A DNA stretch of 49,164 bases, from the NCBI GenBank assembly GCA_028293805.1, contig JAQGOC010000165.1:1-49164 (forward strand). The letters are read 5' to 3'. Every line of letters starts with the position of its first letter. Positions within the stretch are counted from its first letter, which is position 1. A model generated the notes under the pieces. That model did no database searches and was not told the DNA's origin. It worked only from the letters and a program-made list of their open reading frames with translations. The position numbers and the translations under genes are program-made. The DNA comes from Gammaproteobacteria bacterium (GTDB lineage Bacteria; Pseudomonadota; Gammaproteobacteria; Steroidobacterales; Steroidobacteraceae). Positions 17,966 to 27,267 of this stretch are shown here, piece by piece.

Positions 17966-19153
17966 TCAGGCGATCGGGTCGGCGCCCGCCTCCAGGTGCA
18001 ATCGATCACCTGTGTAGGGGTGGCGCTTGATGAACTCCTCGTTCAACTCGACGCCCAGTCCCGGCTCGGTCGGAGGGATCACGTAGCCTGCCTCCCAGCG
18101 GATCGGAGTCTTGAGAATGTCCGCGTGAAAGCCGTCCCAGCGTTCGATGCCTTCCAGGATCAGAAAGTTGGGGCTGCAGGTGGCCAGCTGGATGTTGGCC
18201 GCGCCCACGATGGGGCCGCAGTACAGATGAGGAGCGATCTGGACGTGATGAACCTCGGCCATGCCGGCGATCTTCTTTGCCTCGAGGAGCCCGCCCATCC
18301 GGCCCAGGTTCATTTGCAGAATGGCGGCCGCACCCAGTTGCAGCAGGCGTGCAAAATCGTACTTGGTCGCGAGCCGCTCACCCGTAGCGATCGGAATCGA
18401 GGTGGCGCGCGCCACCTTGGCCATCTCCTCCGGCGCATCCGGCGGAACCGGCTCCTCGAGCCACAGAGGATCGTACGGCTCCAGGCGCCTGGCCAGTCGG
18501 ATCGCACCTGCCGCAGTCATCTGGCCATGTGTTCCGAACAGGAGGTCTGCCTTGAGTCCGACGGCCTCGCGCAACTGCTTCGCAAAACGCTCGCAGCGGT
18601 CGAGGTCGGCTAAACCCAGCTGCCGGCCGTCGAACGCCGTATAGGGTCCTGCTGGATCGAATTTGAGCGCCGTGAAGCCCTGATTCAGGTACCCGACCGC
18701 ACGTTCCGCGGCAAGATCCGGATCATAGTAAACGTCCGTCGCATCGCCGGGCCGCGCGTAGATGTACGTGTACGAGCGCAGGCGCTCGTGCACGCGTCCG
18801 CCCAACAGCTTATAGACCGGTTGCCCCGCCTCCTTGCCGATAATGTCCCAACAAGCCATCTCGAGCGCGCTCAAGGCTCCCATCAATGTCAAATCCGGAT
18901 GTTGAGTGAAGCCGGCCGAGTAAACACGCCGCCACGCCTTCTCGATGTCGTGAGGATCCTCGCCCTGAAAGTAACGCTCGAACACGTGTTCGAGCATCTT
19001 GGCCACGAGGTGCGGATGGAACGGGACGCAGTAGGACTCGCCCACACCCGTGACATTGCCGTCAGTAGTCAGCTTGACGAACACAAAGTATCGGCCCCCA
19101 TTGTGTGGCGGCGGATTTCCGACGACGAAGGTGGCGATTTCGGTTAGTTTCAT
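17966..19153 (-). CDS. Mandelate racemase / enolase-superfamily enzyme
   Basis: A 395-residue protein with the enolase-superfamily capping domain and (beta/alpha)7-beta barrel. It shows the barrel lysine K164 (LKFDP), the metal ligands E233 (WLEEPVPP) and E259 (IATGERL), and H309 (QIAPHLY). In mandelate racemase and galactonate dehydratase the three ligands are spaced 26 residues apart. Here the position 26 before E233 is Gly207 (FGTHGQ), so the usual Asp ligand is missing while a histidine at 209 is kept. The likely reaction is dehydration or isomerisation of an aldonic or aldaric acid. It is the last gene of the ABC-importer operon, 8 bases after a permease gene. The frame is open far upstream, but only ATG 19153 gives the family N terminus (MKLTEIATFVV). 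Confidence 0.85.
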   Translation of the reverse strand: MKLTEIATFVVGNPPPHNGGRYFVFVKLTTDGNVTGVGESYCVPFHPHLVAKMLEHVFERYFQGEDPHDIEKAWRRVYSAGFTQHPDLTLMGALSALEMACWDIIGKEAGQPVYKLLGGRVHERLRSYTYIYARPGDATDVYYDPDLAAERAVGYLNQGFTALKFDPAGPYTAFDGRQLGLADLDRCERFAKQLREAVGLKADLLFGTHGQMTAAGAIRLARRLEPYDPLWLEEPVPPDAPEEMAKVARATSIPIATGERLATKYDFARLLQLGAAAILQMNLGRMGGLLEAKKIAGMAEVHHVQIAPHLYCGPIVGAANIQLATCSPNFLILEGIERWDGFHADILKTPIRWEAGYVIPPTEPGLGVELNEEFIKRHPYTGDRLHLEAGADPIA

Positions 19154-19161
19154 GGCGGGTC

Positions 19162-20046
19162 CTAAGTAGAAGCAGGGCCAGGGCGGCCCGCGGAGGTACG
19201 CGGCCCACCGCGCATCAAAGAGAGCGCCAGAAGCGCGGAGGCCAACATCAGGAACAGGCTGACCGCATTCAGCACCGGGCTGGCTCCTTCGCGCATACGC
19301 CCGTACATCATGACCGTGAGCGGTGCATCGGACCCCACCAGCATCAGGGTCGTATTGAAGTTCTCGAAGGACATCAGGAAGGAAATTGCGGCCGAGCCAA
19401 TCAAGGCAGGTCGCAGATAGGGGAGTGTGATCGTCCTCAGCACCGCTGCGTGCGAGGCGCCCAGATTCAATGCTGCTTCCTCGAGTGTCAGGTCGAAGCG
19501 CTTGAGGCGAGCGCTGATCATCAGCGTGGCGATGGTTGCGATATAGGAGAATTGCCCTACGACGACCAGCGGCAGCCCCGGCCGCAGAAAATCCAGATCG
19601 AGCCCGAGAAGATCGTCGAGCAGCTCGGCCACGCGGCTCGACAGAGAAAGGATCGAAATACCGAGGATCACGCCGGGAATCACCAGCGGTATCAGCATGA
19701 GAATCGACAGAAGCTGCTTGCCGCGGAATCGATAGCGCTCCATGAGGAAGGAGTTGGCCGTGCCCACCGTCACGGATAGGAGCGTCACCCAGATCGCGAC
19801 GATCAGGCTCGTCCAAAGGCTGCCAAGAAGCTGCGTGTCATGAAACAGCCCAGCGCGGCCGCTTGTGGGGCTGCCCAGGAACCAGTCAAGCGTGAATCCG
19901 CGCCACGGCGGTGCGGGGTAACTCGCATTGTTGAACGCGAACACGGCCACGATCAGCAGAGGGGCGAACAGGAAAACGAGAAACGCGGCAACGTAGAGCG
20001 CCGTTGCAGCACGCAGCCAGGCTGGCCGGGGCAGAGAGGCTATCAT
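19162..20046 (-). CDS. ABC transporter permease, PotC-like
   Basis: A 294-residue inner-membrane permease with about six membrane segments and the cytoplasmic EAA loop EEAALNLGASHAAVLRTITL, which contacts the ATPase. It resembles the PotC/PhnV/YdcV subunit of polyamine, opine and phosphonate importers. It follows the PotB-like gene by 40 bases and precedes the racemase-family gene by 8, so all are probably one transcript. Substrate not evident. Confidence 0.87.
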   Translation of the reverse strand: MIASLPRPAWLRAATALYVAAFLVFLFAPLLIVAVFAFNNASYPAPPWRGFTLDWFLGSPTSGRAGLFHDTQLLGSLWTSLIVAIWVTLLSVTVGTANSFLMERYRFRGKQLLSILMLIPLVIPGVILGISILSLSSRVAELLDDLLGLDLDFLRPGLPLVVVGQFSYIATIATLMISARLKRFDLTLEEAALNLGASHAAVLRTITLPYLRPALIGSAAISFLMSFENFNTTLMLVGSDAPLTVMMYGRMREGASPVLNAVSLFLMLASALLALSLMRGGPRTSAGRPGPAST

Positions 20047-20086
20047 GTAGAGCCCGTCATGTTTGATCTGTTCAGCGTCTTGCTCT

Positions 20087-20980
20087 TCAGGAGCGTCGCA
20101 TAACGTCGACGAACCGCTGGCCGCTCATGCGCAGTCCCAGCGCGACGATTGCGGTGGACAGTCCGAGCAAAAGGAAACCGAACGCCGCGCCCTGTTCCCA
20201 ATTGAAACGCACGATGAACTGCGTGTAGATCAGCTCGGTGAACCACTGTGAGTTCTTGCCGCCGAGCAGATTGGGGGTCAGATAGTTGCCCAGGCACAGC
20301 ATGAACACGACGATGCACCCCGCGGTGATTCCCGGCGCCGCATGCGGAATGACGATGTGCCTCAAGATCGCAAGACCGCTCGCGCCCAAGTCATACGCGG
20401 CTTCGACCAGGGAGTTGTCGAGGCTCTCCAGGCTGCTGACGAGCGGAACGACCATGAACAGAAGGGACGTGTACACGAGGCCGGTGAGTATGGTCGCGTC
20501 GTGATACAGAAGCTCTGGAGGCATTGCGGTGAGACCAAGCTTCACGAGCAGCGCCGGCAGGACGCCTGACTCGCGCAGCAGGATCAGCCATCCCAGAGCG
20601 CGCACGGTCTCGCTGACCCAGAACGGAATCAGGCAGATGGCAAAGAGCAACGAGCTCGCACGTCCGCGAGCGACCTTGGTGATGACCCAGGCGATCGGGA
20701 AGGCTACGAGGAGCGTCAGTGCCGTTGCGGTAACGGACAGCACCGCGGTGCGGACGAAGACCTGCCAATAGAGCGGTTCGGCAAAGAACGTCTGGTATTG
20801 ACCGAGACTCGGTTCGTATTCGTGCGGGGCGACGCGCTCGCGGAAAGATAAGAGTGCGAGCTGCATGTGCGGAAGCACTATCAGTGCCACGAGCCACAAT
20901 AGTGCGGGCGCCAGAAGCAGCGTCAATATGAGACGGGGCGTCCAGGCGCGGGGAAGAGGTAGGGCGAGGGTGTTAGCCAT
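20087..20980 (-). CDS. ABC transporter permease, PotB-like
   Basis: A 297-residue permease with about six membrane segments and the EAA motif VEAAYDLGASGLAILRHIVI. It pairs with the PotC-like protein to form the channel of a Pot-type importer. The start is ATG 20980, which overlaps the stop of the ATPase gene by eight bases (ATGGCTAA) and implies translational coupling. The frame stays open to 21037, but that longer form would extend into the ATPase gene. Confidence 0.87.
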   Translation of the reverse strand: MANTLALPLPRAWTPRLILTLLLAPALLWLVALIVLPHMQLALLSFRERVAPHEYEPSLGQYQTFFAEPLYWQVFVRTAVLSVTATALTLLVAFPIAWVITKVARGRASSLLFAICLIPFWVSETVRALGWLILLRESGVLPALLVKLGLTAMPPELLYHDATILTGLVYTSLLFMVVPLVSSLESLDNSLVEAAYDLGASGLAILRHIVIPHAAPGITAGCIVVFMLCLGNYLTPNLLGGKNSQWFTELIYTQFIVRFNWEQGAAFGFLLLGLSTAIVALGLRMSGQRFVDVMRRS

Positions 20981-22112
20981 CTGCCGCCGCAAAGCAGATT
21001 GCGCGGGACGGATCGAAGCTGAAATGAACGCGCTCACCGACTTTCAGGTCCGCGAGGCGGCCCGTCTGCGGAAGGGCCACTCGAAACGGCAGGCGGCTGC
21101 TTTGCTCCCTGAGAAGCACTGCAGAGTTGGCCCCATCGAAAAGCAGGCTTTCCACGACGCCCACGTGCTTGGCGTGCTCTTCGGGCAGCGAGCTGGCGTC
21201 CCGCTCGAGGTGCGCAGCCTCAGGCCGTATGAAGGCTTCGACGGAACTGCCGGTGGCAATCGCACCGCTCGTTCGGGCATGCACGCGCCAGCCTTCGCTA
21301 GTCTCGATCGTAGCGACAGCGCCGCTGCGCTGGGTCAGGCGCCCGGCGACACGATTGTTGGCGCCAACGAAGCTGGCTACGAAGGCGGTTGCAGGCGAGT
21401 AATAGAGCTCCTGAGGAGTGCCCACCTGCTCGAATCGCCCTCGGTTCATCACGCCTACGTGACTGGATAGCACCAGCGCTTCCGATTGATCGTGGGTGAT
21501 ATAAACGAAGGTGGTACCGAAAGCCGCCTGGAGCTGTTTCAGCTCGATCTTCATGTGCTCCCGCAGCTTCAAATCGAGCGCGCCCAAGGGCTCATCCAGC
21601 AGCAGCAGCGTCGGCTCGAGAACCAGGCTGCGCGCGATTGCGACCCGTTGCCGCTGGCCTCCGGAAAGCTCATCAACACGTTTCGATGCAGCACCCGCCA
21701 GGCCGACGCGCTCGAGCATCTCGTGCGACCGGCGCACACGTTCCGCCTTGGGCACATTCCGTCTTGCGAGCCCGAACTCGACGTTCTCACCCACCGACAT
21801 CATTGGAAACAGCGCAAGCTGCTGGAAAATCATGTTGACGGGGCGCCGGTTCGGCGCAACCTCGCGCATGCTGCGGGCGCCGATCAGGATGTCACCGCCA
21901 TCCGGCTCGATGAACCCGGCAATCATCCGCAGCAGGGTCGTCTTGCCGCAGCCGGAGGGGCCAAGGATGGAGAAGAAGCTGCCGCGCTCGACCGCGAACG
22001 ACAGATCGTTCACGGCCACATGACCGGCGAAATTCTTCGTGAGCCTGCGGACCCGCAGGTCCGCAGCGGCCCCAGCCGCCGTCACTTGGCGCTCACTGTC
22101 CATCACGCTCAT
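20973..22112 (-). CDS. ABC transporter ATP-binding protein, PotA-like
   Basis: A 379-residue ATPase with Walker A GPSGCGKTT, Q-loop region NMIFQQLALFP, signature LSGGQRQR, Walker B LLLLDEP and the switch histidine in YITHDQSEA, then a C-terminal TOBE regulatory domain from about residue 290. This is the MalK/PotA type of import ATPase. It starts 9 bases after the binding-protein gene and overlaps the PotB-like gene. A start at the second Met (MDSE) is possible. Confidence 0.9.
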   Translation of the reverse strand: MSVMDSERQVTAAGAAADLRVRRLTKNFAGHVAVNDLSFAVERGSFFSILGPSGCGKTTLLRMIAGFIEPDGGDILIGARSMREVAPNRRPVNMIFQQLALFPMMSVGENVEFGLARRNVPKAERVRRSHEMLERVGLAGAASKRVDELSGGQRQRVAIARSLVLEPTLLLLDEPLGALDLKLREHMKIELKQLQAAFGTTFVYITHDQSEALVLSSHVGVMNRGRFEQVGTPQELYYSPATAFVASFVGANNRVAGRLTQRSGAVATIETSEGWRVHARTSGAIATGSSVEAFIRPEAAHLERDASSLPEEHAKHVGVVESLLFDGANSAVLLREQSSRLPFRVALPQTGRLADLKVGERVHFSFDPSRAICFAAADG

Positions 22113-22121
22113 TGGGTGCGC

Positions 22122-23186
22122 TCAGTTCGCCGCCTTGACACGATCGAGTATCTTGCCTTCCATGACTTCGAGGCCGGGAGGGACGGCCGGGTACCACTGG
22201 ATGCCCTTGAAGATCCCTTCCGGGAAGCTTGCGTTGAATTGCGCGCGCATCGTCTGGTCGACCAGGTCCTCGGTGCCGCGAGCCGCGGTCCAGTTGCCCA
22301 CATTCCGGGTGATGCGCGCGGCGATATCCGGCCGCATCGTGAAGTTGATCCATTGGTATGCCCCCGCATCGTTGCGACCTTTGTAGGGCAGCGCGAACGT
22401 GTCGAGCCAGCCGAGCGCGCCCGCCTTCGGCACGACGTAGCGAATATCCGGATTTTCACGGTTCAGCGTCCAGCCCCCCGTGTCCCACATCATCGCCGCG
22501 AGGATCTCGCCGGAGCGCATTCCGTTCAACAACTGATCCTTGTTGTCGAAAAAGAAGCGCACATTCGACTTGCAGGCAGAGAGCGTCTTGCCGACCTCTT
22601 CCATCAGCGCGGCGTATGCGCTGGGGTTTTCGTACAACGCAAACGGGTCCTTGCCCAACGCGAACGCGAAGGCCATCAGCGTCGGACGGCGCAGCCGCAT
22701 TGAGGTTCTTGCCTTGAGATCGGCGCGGCACAGGTCCATGTAGTCGCTGGCCTGCGCTCTCCTGACGTTGACGACCAGACCCTCGGATCCCCACAGGTAC
22801 GGCAGCGCATAGAGCTTGCCGTCCAACGTCGCGATCCGGCGCGTGATCTCGAGAATTTCCGGCCTGAATTGCGCGAGATTCACCTGCCGCACATCGATGG
22901 GCTTGTACAATCCAAACTCGCGCTGCACGCCGGTGATCCGGTCCTGGGAGGGCTGCGCAAGATCGTAGCCGGCCCCTCCGGTTGCATGCAGCTTGGAGAT
23001 CATCTCTTCGTTGTTGGAGAGTGTGAGCTCAACGCGGATGCCCGTCTCCTTTTCGAACTGAGCCGCGATGTCTGCCGGGACATAGTCGGCCCAGGTGATG
23101 ATCCGCAATCGCTTGGAGCTATCCACGCGCGCGCAGCCGCCGAACGCCAGACAAAGCACGATGAGCAGCCAGACGAGCCCTTTCAT
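22122..23186 (-). CDS. ABC transporter substrate-binding lipoprotein, PotD-like
   Basis: A 354-residue periplasmic binding protein. The N terminus MKGLVWLLIVLCLAFGGC ends in a lipobox with Cys18, so it is probably a lipoprotein. It then carries the PotD-type opening LRIITWADYVPADIAAQFE. It is the first gene of the five-gene operon binding protein, ATPase, PotB-like, PotC-like, racemase-family enzyme. I preferred ATG 23186 over an upstream in-frame ATG because only the shorter form starts with a proper signal sequence. The ligand could be a polyamine, but the linked enolase-superfamily enzyme argues for an acidic sugar or hydroxy acid. Confidence 0.85.
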   Translation of the reverse strand: MKGLVWLLIVLCLAFGGCARVDSSKRLRIITWADYVPADIAAQFEKETGIRVELTLSNNEEMISKLHATGGAGYDLAQPSQDRITGVQREFGLYKPIDVRQVNLAQFRPEILEITRRIATLDGKLYALPYLWGSEGLVVNVRRAQASDYMDLCRADLKARTSMRLRRPTLMAFAFALGKDPFALYENPSAYAALMEEVGKTLSACKSNVRFFFDNKDQLLNGMRSGEILAAMMWDTGGWTLNRENPDIRYVVPKAGALGWLDTFALPYKGRNDAGAYQWINFTMRPDIAARITRNVGNWTAARGTEDLVDQTMRAQFNASFPEGIFKGIQWYPAVPPGLEVMEGKILDRVKAAN

Positions 23187-23373
23187 GCTCTGGCACGGGG
23201 GGTTGGGTCCCTTCGCAGGCGGCGGCCCCTCGGCGGACACGCGGTCTGTAGAGCCGCCGAGGCGGCTTCGGGCGCTGGTATGCTCTCGACCGGCTGTGAC
23301 TTCATCGTCACGCCCGCCGGCGTCGATTCGCTGTCAAGCAAGCGTCCCCCCAGTCATTTTGGAGCCCCCCTTT

Positions 23374-24363
23374 ATGCACGATACCAAAATCGGCTTCATC
23401 GGCCTTGGCAACGTGGGAGCGAAGCTCGCCGGAAGCCTGCTGCGCCACGGGATCCCTCTGACCGTGCGCGACCTGAACGCCGATCTCGAGGACGCCTTCG
23501 TGCGAAAAGGCGCTTCGAAAGCCTCTTCCGCCCGTGAGATGGCCGAAAAAACAGATGTCTTGATCACCTGTCTGCCCTCCCCGGCGGCGTCAGCGGACGT
23601 TATGGAGCGGTCCGACGGCATCCTGGCTGGCCTGAGCCCCGGCAAGATCTGGCTGGAAATGAGTACCACTGACTCTACCGAAATCAAGCGCCTGGGCGCC
23701 CTCGCCGAGGCGCGTGGGGCGACTGCGATGGATTGTCCGGTCTCAGGGGGCTGCCACCGGGCCGAGACAGGCAATATCTCTATTTTCGCTGGGGGCAGCC
23801 GCGCGGCCTTCGAGCGAGTGCTGCCCATCCTCTCGATCCTCGGCCGGCGCATTCTGCATACCGGACCGCTGGGGTCGGCTTCGATCCTGAAAGTGATCAC
23901 CAACTATCTTTGTACTGTGCACCTGGCAGCGCTCGCCGAAGCGCTGTCCGTGTCCAAGGTCGCGGGCATGGACATGAACACGACCTACGAAGCGATACGC
24001 ATTTCCTCCGGCAATTCGTTCGTCCACGAGACGGAGTCGCAGGTCATTCTGAACGGCAGCCGGGACATCAGTTTCACGATGGAGCTCGTGGTCAAGGACG
24101 TGGGGCTGTTCCAGGCCCTTGCCACGCAGCTGCGGGTCCCGGTCGAGATCTCCCCCCTGGTCCTCGACGTTTTCAAGGATGGTCAGCGCAGATACGGGGG
24201 GCGCGAGCTGTCGCCGAACATCATCAAGCGGCTCGAGGAGGCCTGCGGGATCCAGGTTCTGGGCGAGGGATTCCCGCCGCAAATGATCGATGAGGAGCCC
24301 GAGGCGCCCGGTTATGAGGTCGTGCCGAGGGGCACGAAAGCCGCACCTTCCGGGGCTGCGTAG
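23374..24363 (+). CDS. Beta-hydroxyacid dehydrogenase (3-hydroxyisobutyrate dehydrogenase family)
   Basis: A 329-residue NAD(P)-dependent dehydrogenase. It has a Rossmann domain with GFIGLGNVG (residues 7-15), the substrate-binding DCPVSGG (Ser124) and the catalytic Lys173 in SILKVITNY, then an all-helical C-terminal domain. Relatives oxidise 3-hydroxyisobutyrate or reduce tartronate semialdehyde and related acids. GGAG precedes ATG 23374. It is divergent from the ABC-importer operon and separated by 187 bases that must hold both promoters. Together with the racemase-family enzyme it would suit sugar-acid breakdown (inference). Confidence 0.88.
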   Translation: MHDTKIGFIGLGNVGAKLAGSLLRHGIPLTVRDLNADLEDAFVRKGASKASSAREMAEKTDVLITCLPSPAASADVMERSDGILAGLSPGKIWLEMSTTDSTEIKRLGALAEARGATAMDCPVSGGCHRAETGNISIFAGGSRAAFERVLPILSILGRRILHTGPLGSASILKVITNYLCTVHLAALAEALSVSKVAGMDMNTTYEAIRISSGNSFVHETESQVILNGSRDISFTMELVVKDVGLFQALATQLRVPVEISPLVLDVFKDGQRRYGGRELSPNIIKRLEEACGIQVLGEGFPPQMIDEEPEAPGYEVVPRGTKAAPSGAA

Positions 24364-24415
24364 CCATGTACGTCCGCAGCTGCGTACCTATTAGTGTCGC
24401 GGTCGCGATTGTTAT

Positions 24416-25474
<1,059 letters not shown>

Positions 25475-25536
25475 CTAGCATACGCCGGGAACGAGTAGGC
25501 CGTAGCGACGTGCTCATGGGACTTGGCAATTGCGTC

Positions 25537-26283
25537 TCACAGCTCCTGGCGCGTGGGACGGAACAGGATCTCGTTGACATCCACATCTTCGGGTTGGCTC
25601 ATGGCGAAGATGACTGCCCGCGCGAACGAATCAGCAGGAATCGCGAGCTCTTCATAGAACTTGTGAATGTCGTCGGCGATGTCCGGCTCAGTGATGCTGT
25701 TAGGCAGCTCCGACTCCACGGCGCCGGGTGAGATCACCGTGGTGCGGATGTTGTACGGCTTCACTTCCTGGCGCAGACCCTCCGACAGGGCCAGCACGGC
25801 ATGCTTCGTCGCCGAATAAACGGCGCTGCCGGGACGGACCTTGTGGCCGGCTACCGAGGAGACGTTGATGATGTGCCCGGCCTTCTGCTGCTTCATGTAC
25901 GGCAGCGCCGCGGCAATGCCGTATAGCACCCCTTTGATGTTCACGTCGATGGTCCGGTTCCAGTCATCGATCTTGAGGCGCTCGAGTGGCGAGTGCGGCA
26001 TCAGCCCGGCGTTGTTGATCATGACATCGATGCGCCCGTATGACTGGACGGCTGCATCGACCAACTTTTTGACCTGCTCGCAGTGCGTGACGTCAGTAGT
26101 AACGGCGAGCGCCTTGCCACCATTGCGGCTCAGCTCGTGGGCTAGCGACTGAATGCGATCGGCGCGCCGTGCGCCGAGCACGACGCTCGCGCCCTGGGCG
26201 CACAGAAGCCTGGCGGTGGCCTCGCCAAGCCCGCTGCTCGCGCCCGTGATGACGACCACCTTTCCTGCGATGTTACTGTTCAT
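25537..26283 (-). CDS. Short-chain dehydrogenase/reductase
   Basis: A 248-residue classical SDR with cofactor motif TGASSGLG (13-20), NNAG (90-93), and the catalytic Ser142/143, Tyr156 and Lys160 (YSATK). Length and motif spacing are normal. The arginines after the second strand (GARRADR) point to NADP(H). Its neighbours are an aldo/keto reductase and a cupin remnant, a combination often found together in xenobiotic or carbonyl-reduction clusters. Confidence 0.92.
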   Translation of the reverse strand: MNSNIAGKVVVITGASSGLGEATARLLCAQGASVVLGARRADRIQSLAHELSRNGGKALAVTTDVTHCEQVKKLVDAAVQSYGRIDVMINNAGLMPHSPLERLKIDDWNRTIDVNIKGVLYGIAAALPYMKQQKAGHIINVSSVAGHKVRPGSAVYSATKHAVLALSEGLRQEVKPYNIRTTVISPGAVESELPNSITEPDIADDIHKFYEELAIPADSFARAVIFAMSQPEDVDVNEILFRPTRQEL

Positions 26284-26358
26284 GATCTTGCGTCCTGCTT
26301 ACGATGGCGGTCGGTCAGACGCCCGCCAATTGCGCTCCGGACTGAATCCGGCCAGGGA

Positions 26359-26439
26359 ATGGGTGTGCCATGCCGTCCGGGCGCATGGCTCGAAGGTGAC
26401 ACTAACGCCGAGCGCGCGTGCCTGGTTCCGCTCAATACG
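26359..26439 (-). pseudogene. Remnant of a small cupin protein
   Basis: About 27 codons on the minus strand read [20 protein letters not shown], matching the core of a common family of small cupins often linked to AKR/SDR genes (usual form: [21 protein letters not shown]). After the HTH motif the similarity stops (SLAGFSPER), and no second cupin motif follows, so the gene is truncated on both sides. The rest of 26284-26714 shows no recognisable gene. Confidence 0.6.
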
Positions 26440-26714
26440 CGGTGGCAAGAATCCGGAGCTCGTGGGGCTCAGCACCCACAAAGGCCACGCTGAAGTCGTG
26501 AATTCAGCTCAGTACCCGTGCGGCGGCCGGCTCAGGCCCACTGTCACACCGGCATCGTTGTTCCGCCCGTGCAGCCGAAGCTATAGTGCTGGGCCATGGC
26601 GGTCGCGCCTCGGGATCAGCCTTCACGTCGCCAGCGCTCATTTGCCAGGCCGGTCGGCAGCAGCACCGCACCGGACGCCTGATGACCGAAGCCGCGCGAG
26701 CGGCTCGCAATCAC

Positions 26715-27251
26715 TCAACGAAAGGTGTTGTTCGAGGTATGATCTCCGGCTAACCAACGCTTGAGCTCGGCGTGGGCGGTTTCCCGCTTCATGCGCCCGA
26801 TGTTCTCGACTTCCGGATGATCGAGAGTGAACTCGAGAATCATACCGTTCGGATCCGTGATGTAGACCGAACGGCAGTAGCCATGCTCGAGCACGTACAT
26901 CTGCGGCTCCATATACCCTGCCGCCCGCAGACGGCTTTCTATGCCCTGCTGCGACTCCGCGTCGACTTTCAGCGCAATGTGATGAAACGGGGAGGCGGGC
27001 ATCAGCGGCCCGAACAGCGCCTCGTCCTCCGGCCTCGCGAATTTGAAGAAGGCCAGCGCACCGCCGTCGCCCAATTCGAAGAACACATGGCAGTAGACCC
27101 GCTCGGCACCGAACAGCTCATCGATCTCGCACCACGTGGCCATCAGGGGAAGTCCGATGAGGTCCTCGTAGAACCGGCGCGTGGCCTCGAGATCCCGTGC
27201 GACGTACGCCGTGTGGTGGAGCCGGGAAGGCAGCTTTGCGTTGGAAGCCAT
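26715..27251 (-). CDS. VOC-family protein (glyoxalase / extradiol dioxygenase fold)
   Basis: A 178-residue protein with two beta-alpha-beta-beta-beta modules. Candidate metal ligands of the 2-His-1-Glu type are visible: H12/H13 (RLHHTAYV), H90/H91 (FHHIALKV) and E140 (DPNGMILEF). This is compatible with an Fe- or Mn-dependent dioxygenase, a glyoxalase-type isomerase or a resistance protein; size alone does not decide. It is the last gene of the operon headed by the citryl-CoA-lyase-like gene and starts 16 bases after the TonB receptor gene. ATG 27260 is an alternative start. Confidence 0.82.
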   Translation of the reverse strand: MASNAKLPSRLHHTAYVARDLEATRRFYEDLIGLPLMATWCEIDELFGAERVYCHVFFELGDGGALAFFKFARPEDEALFGPLMPASPFHHIALKVDAESQQGIESRLRAAGYMEPQMYVLEHGYCRSVYITDPNGMILEFTLDHPEVENIGRMKRETAHAELKRWLAGDHTSNNTFR

Positions 27252-27267
27252 GACATGCACCTCGCGG

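Noticed and set aside
19154..19816. Long N-terminal extension of the racemase-family frame on the minus strand
   Set aside because: The extra 220 codons run through the PotC-like permease gene in another frame and resemble no protein; the family N terminus begins at ATG 19153.
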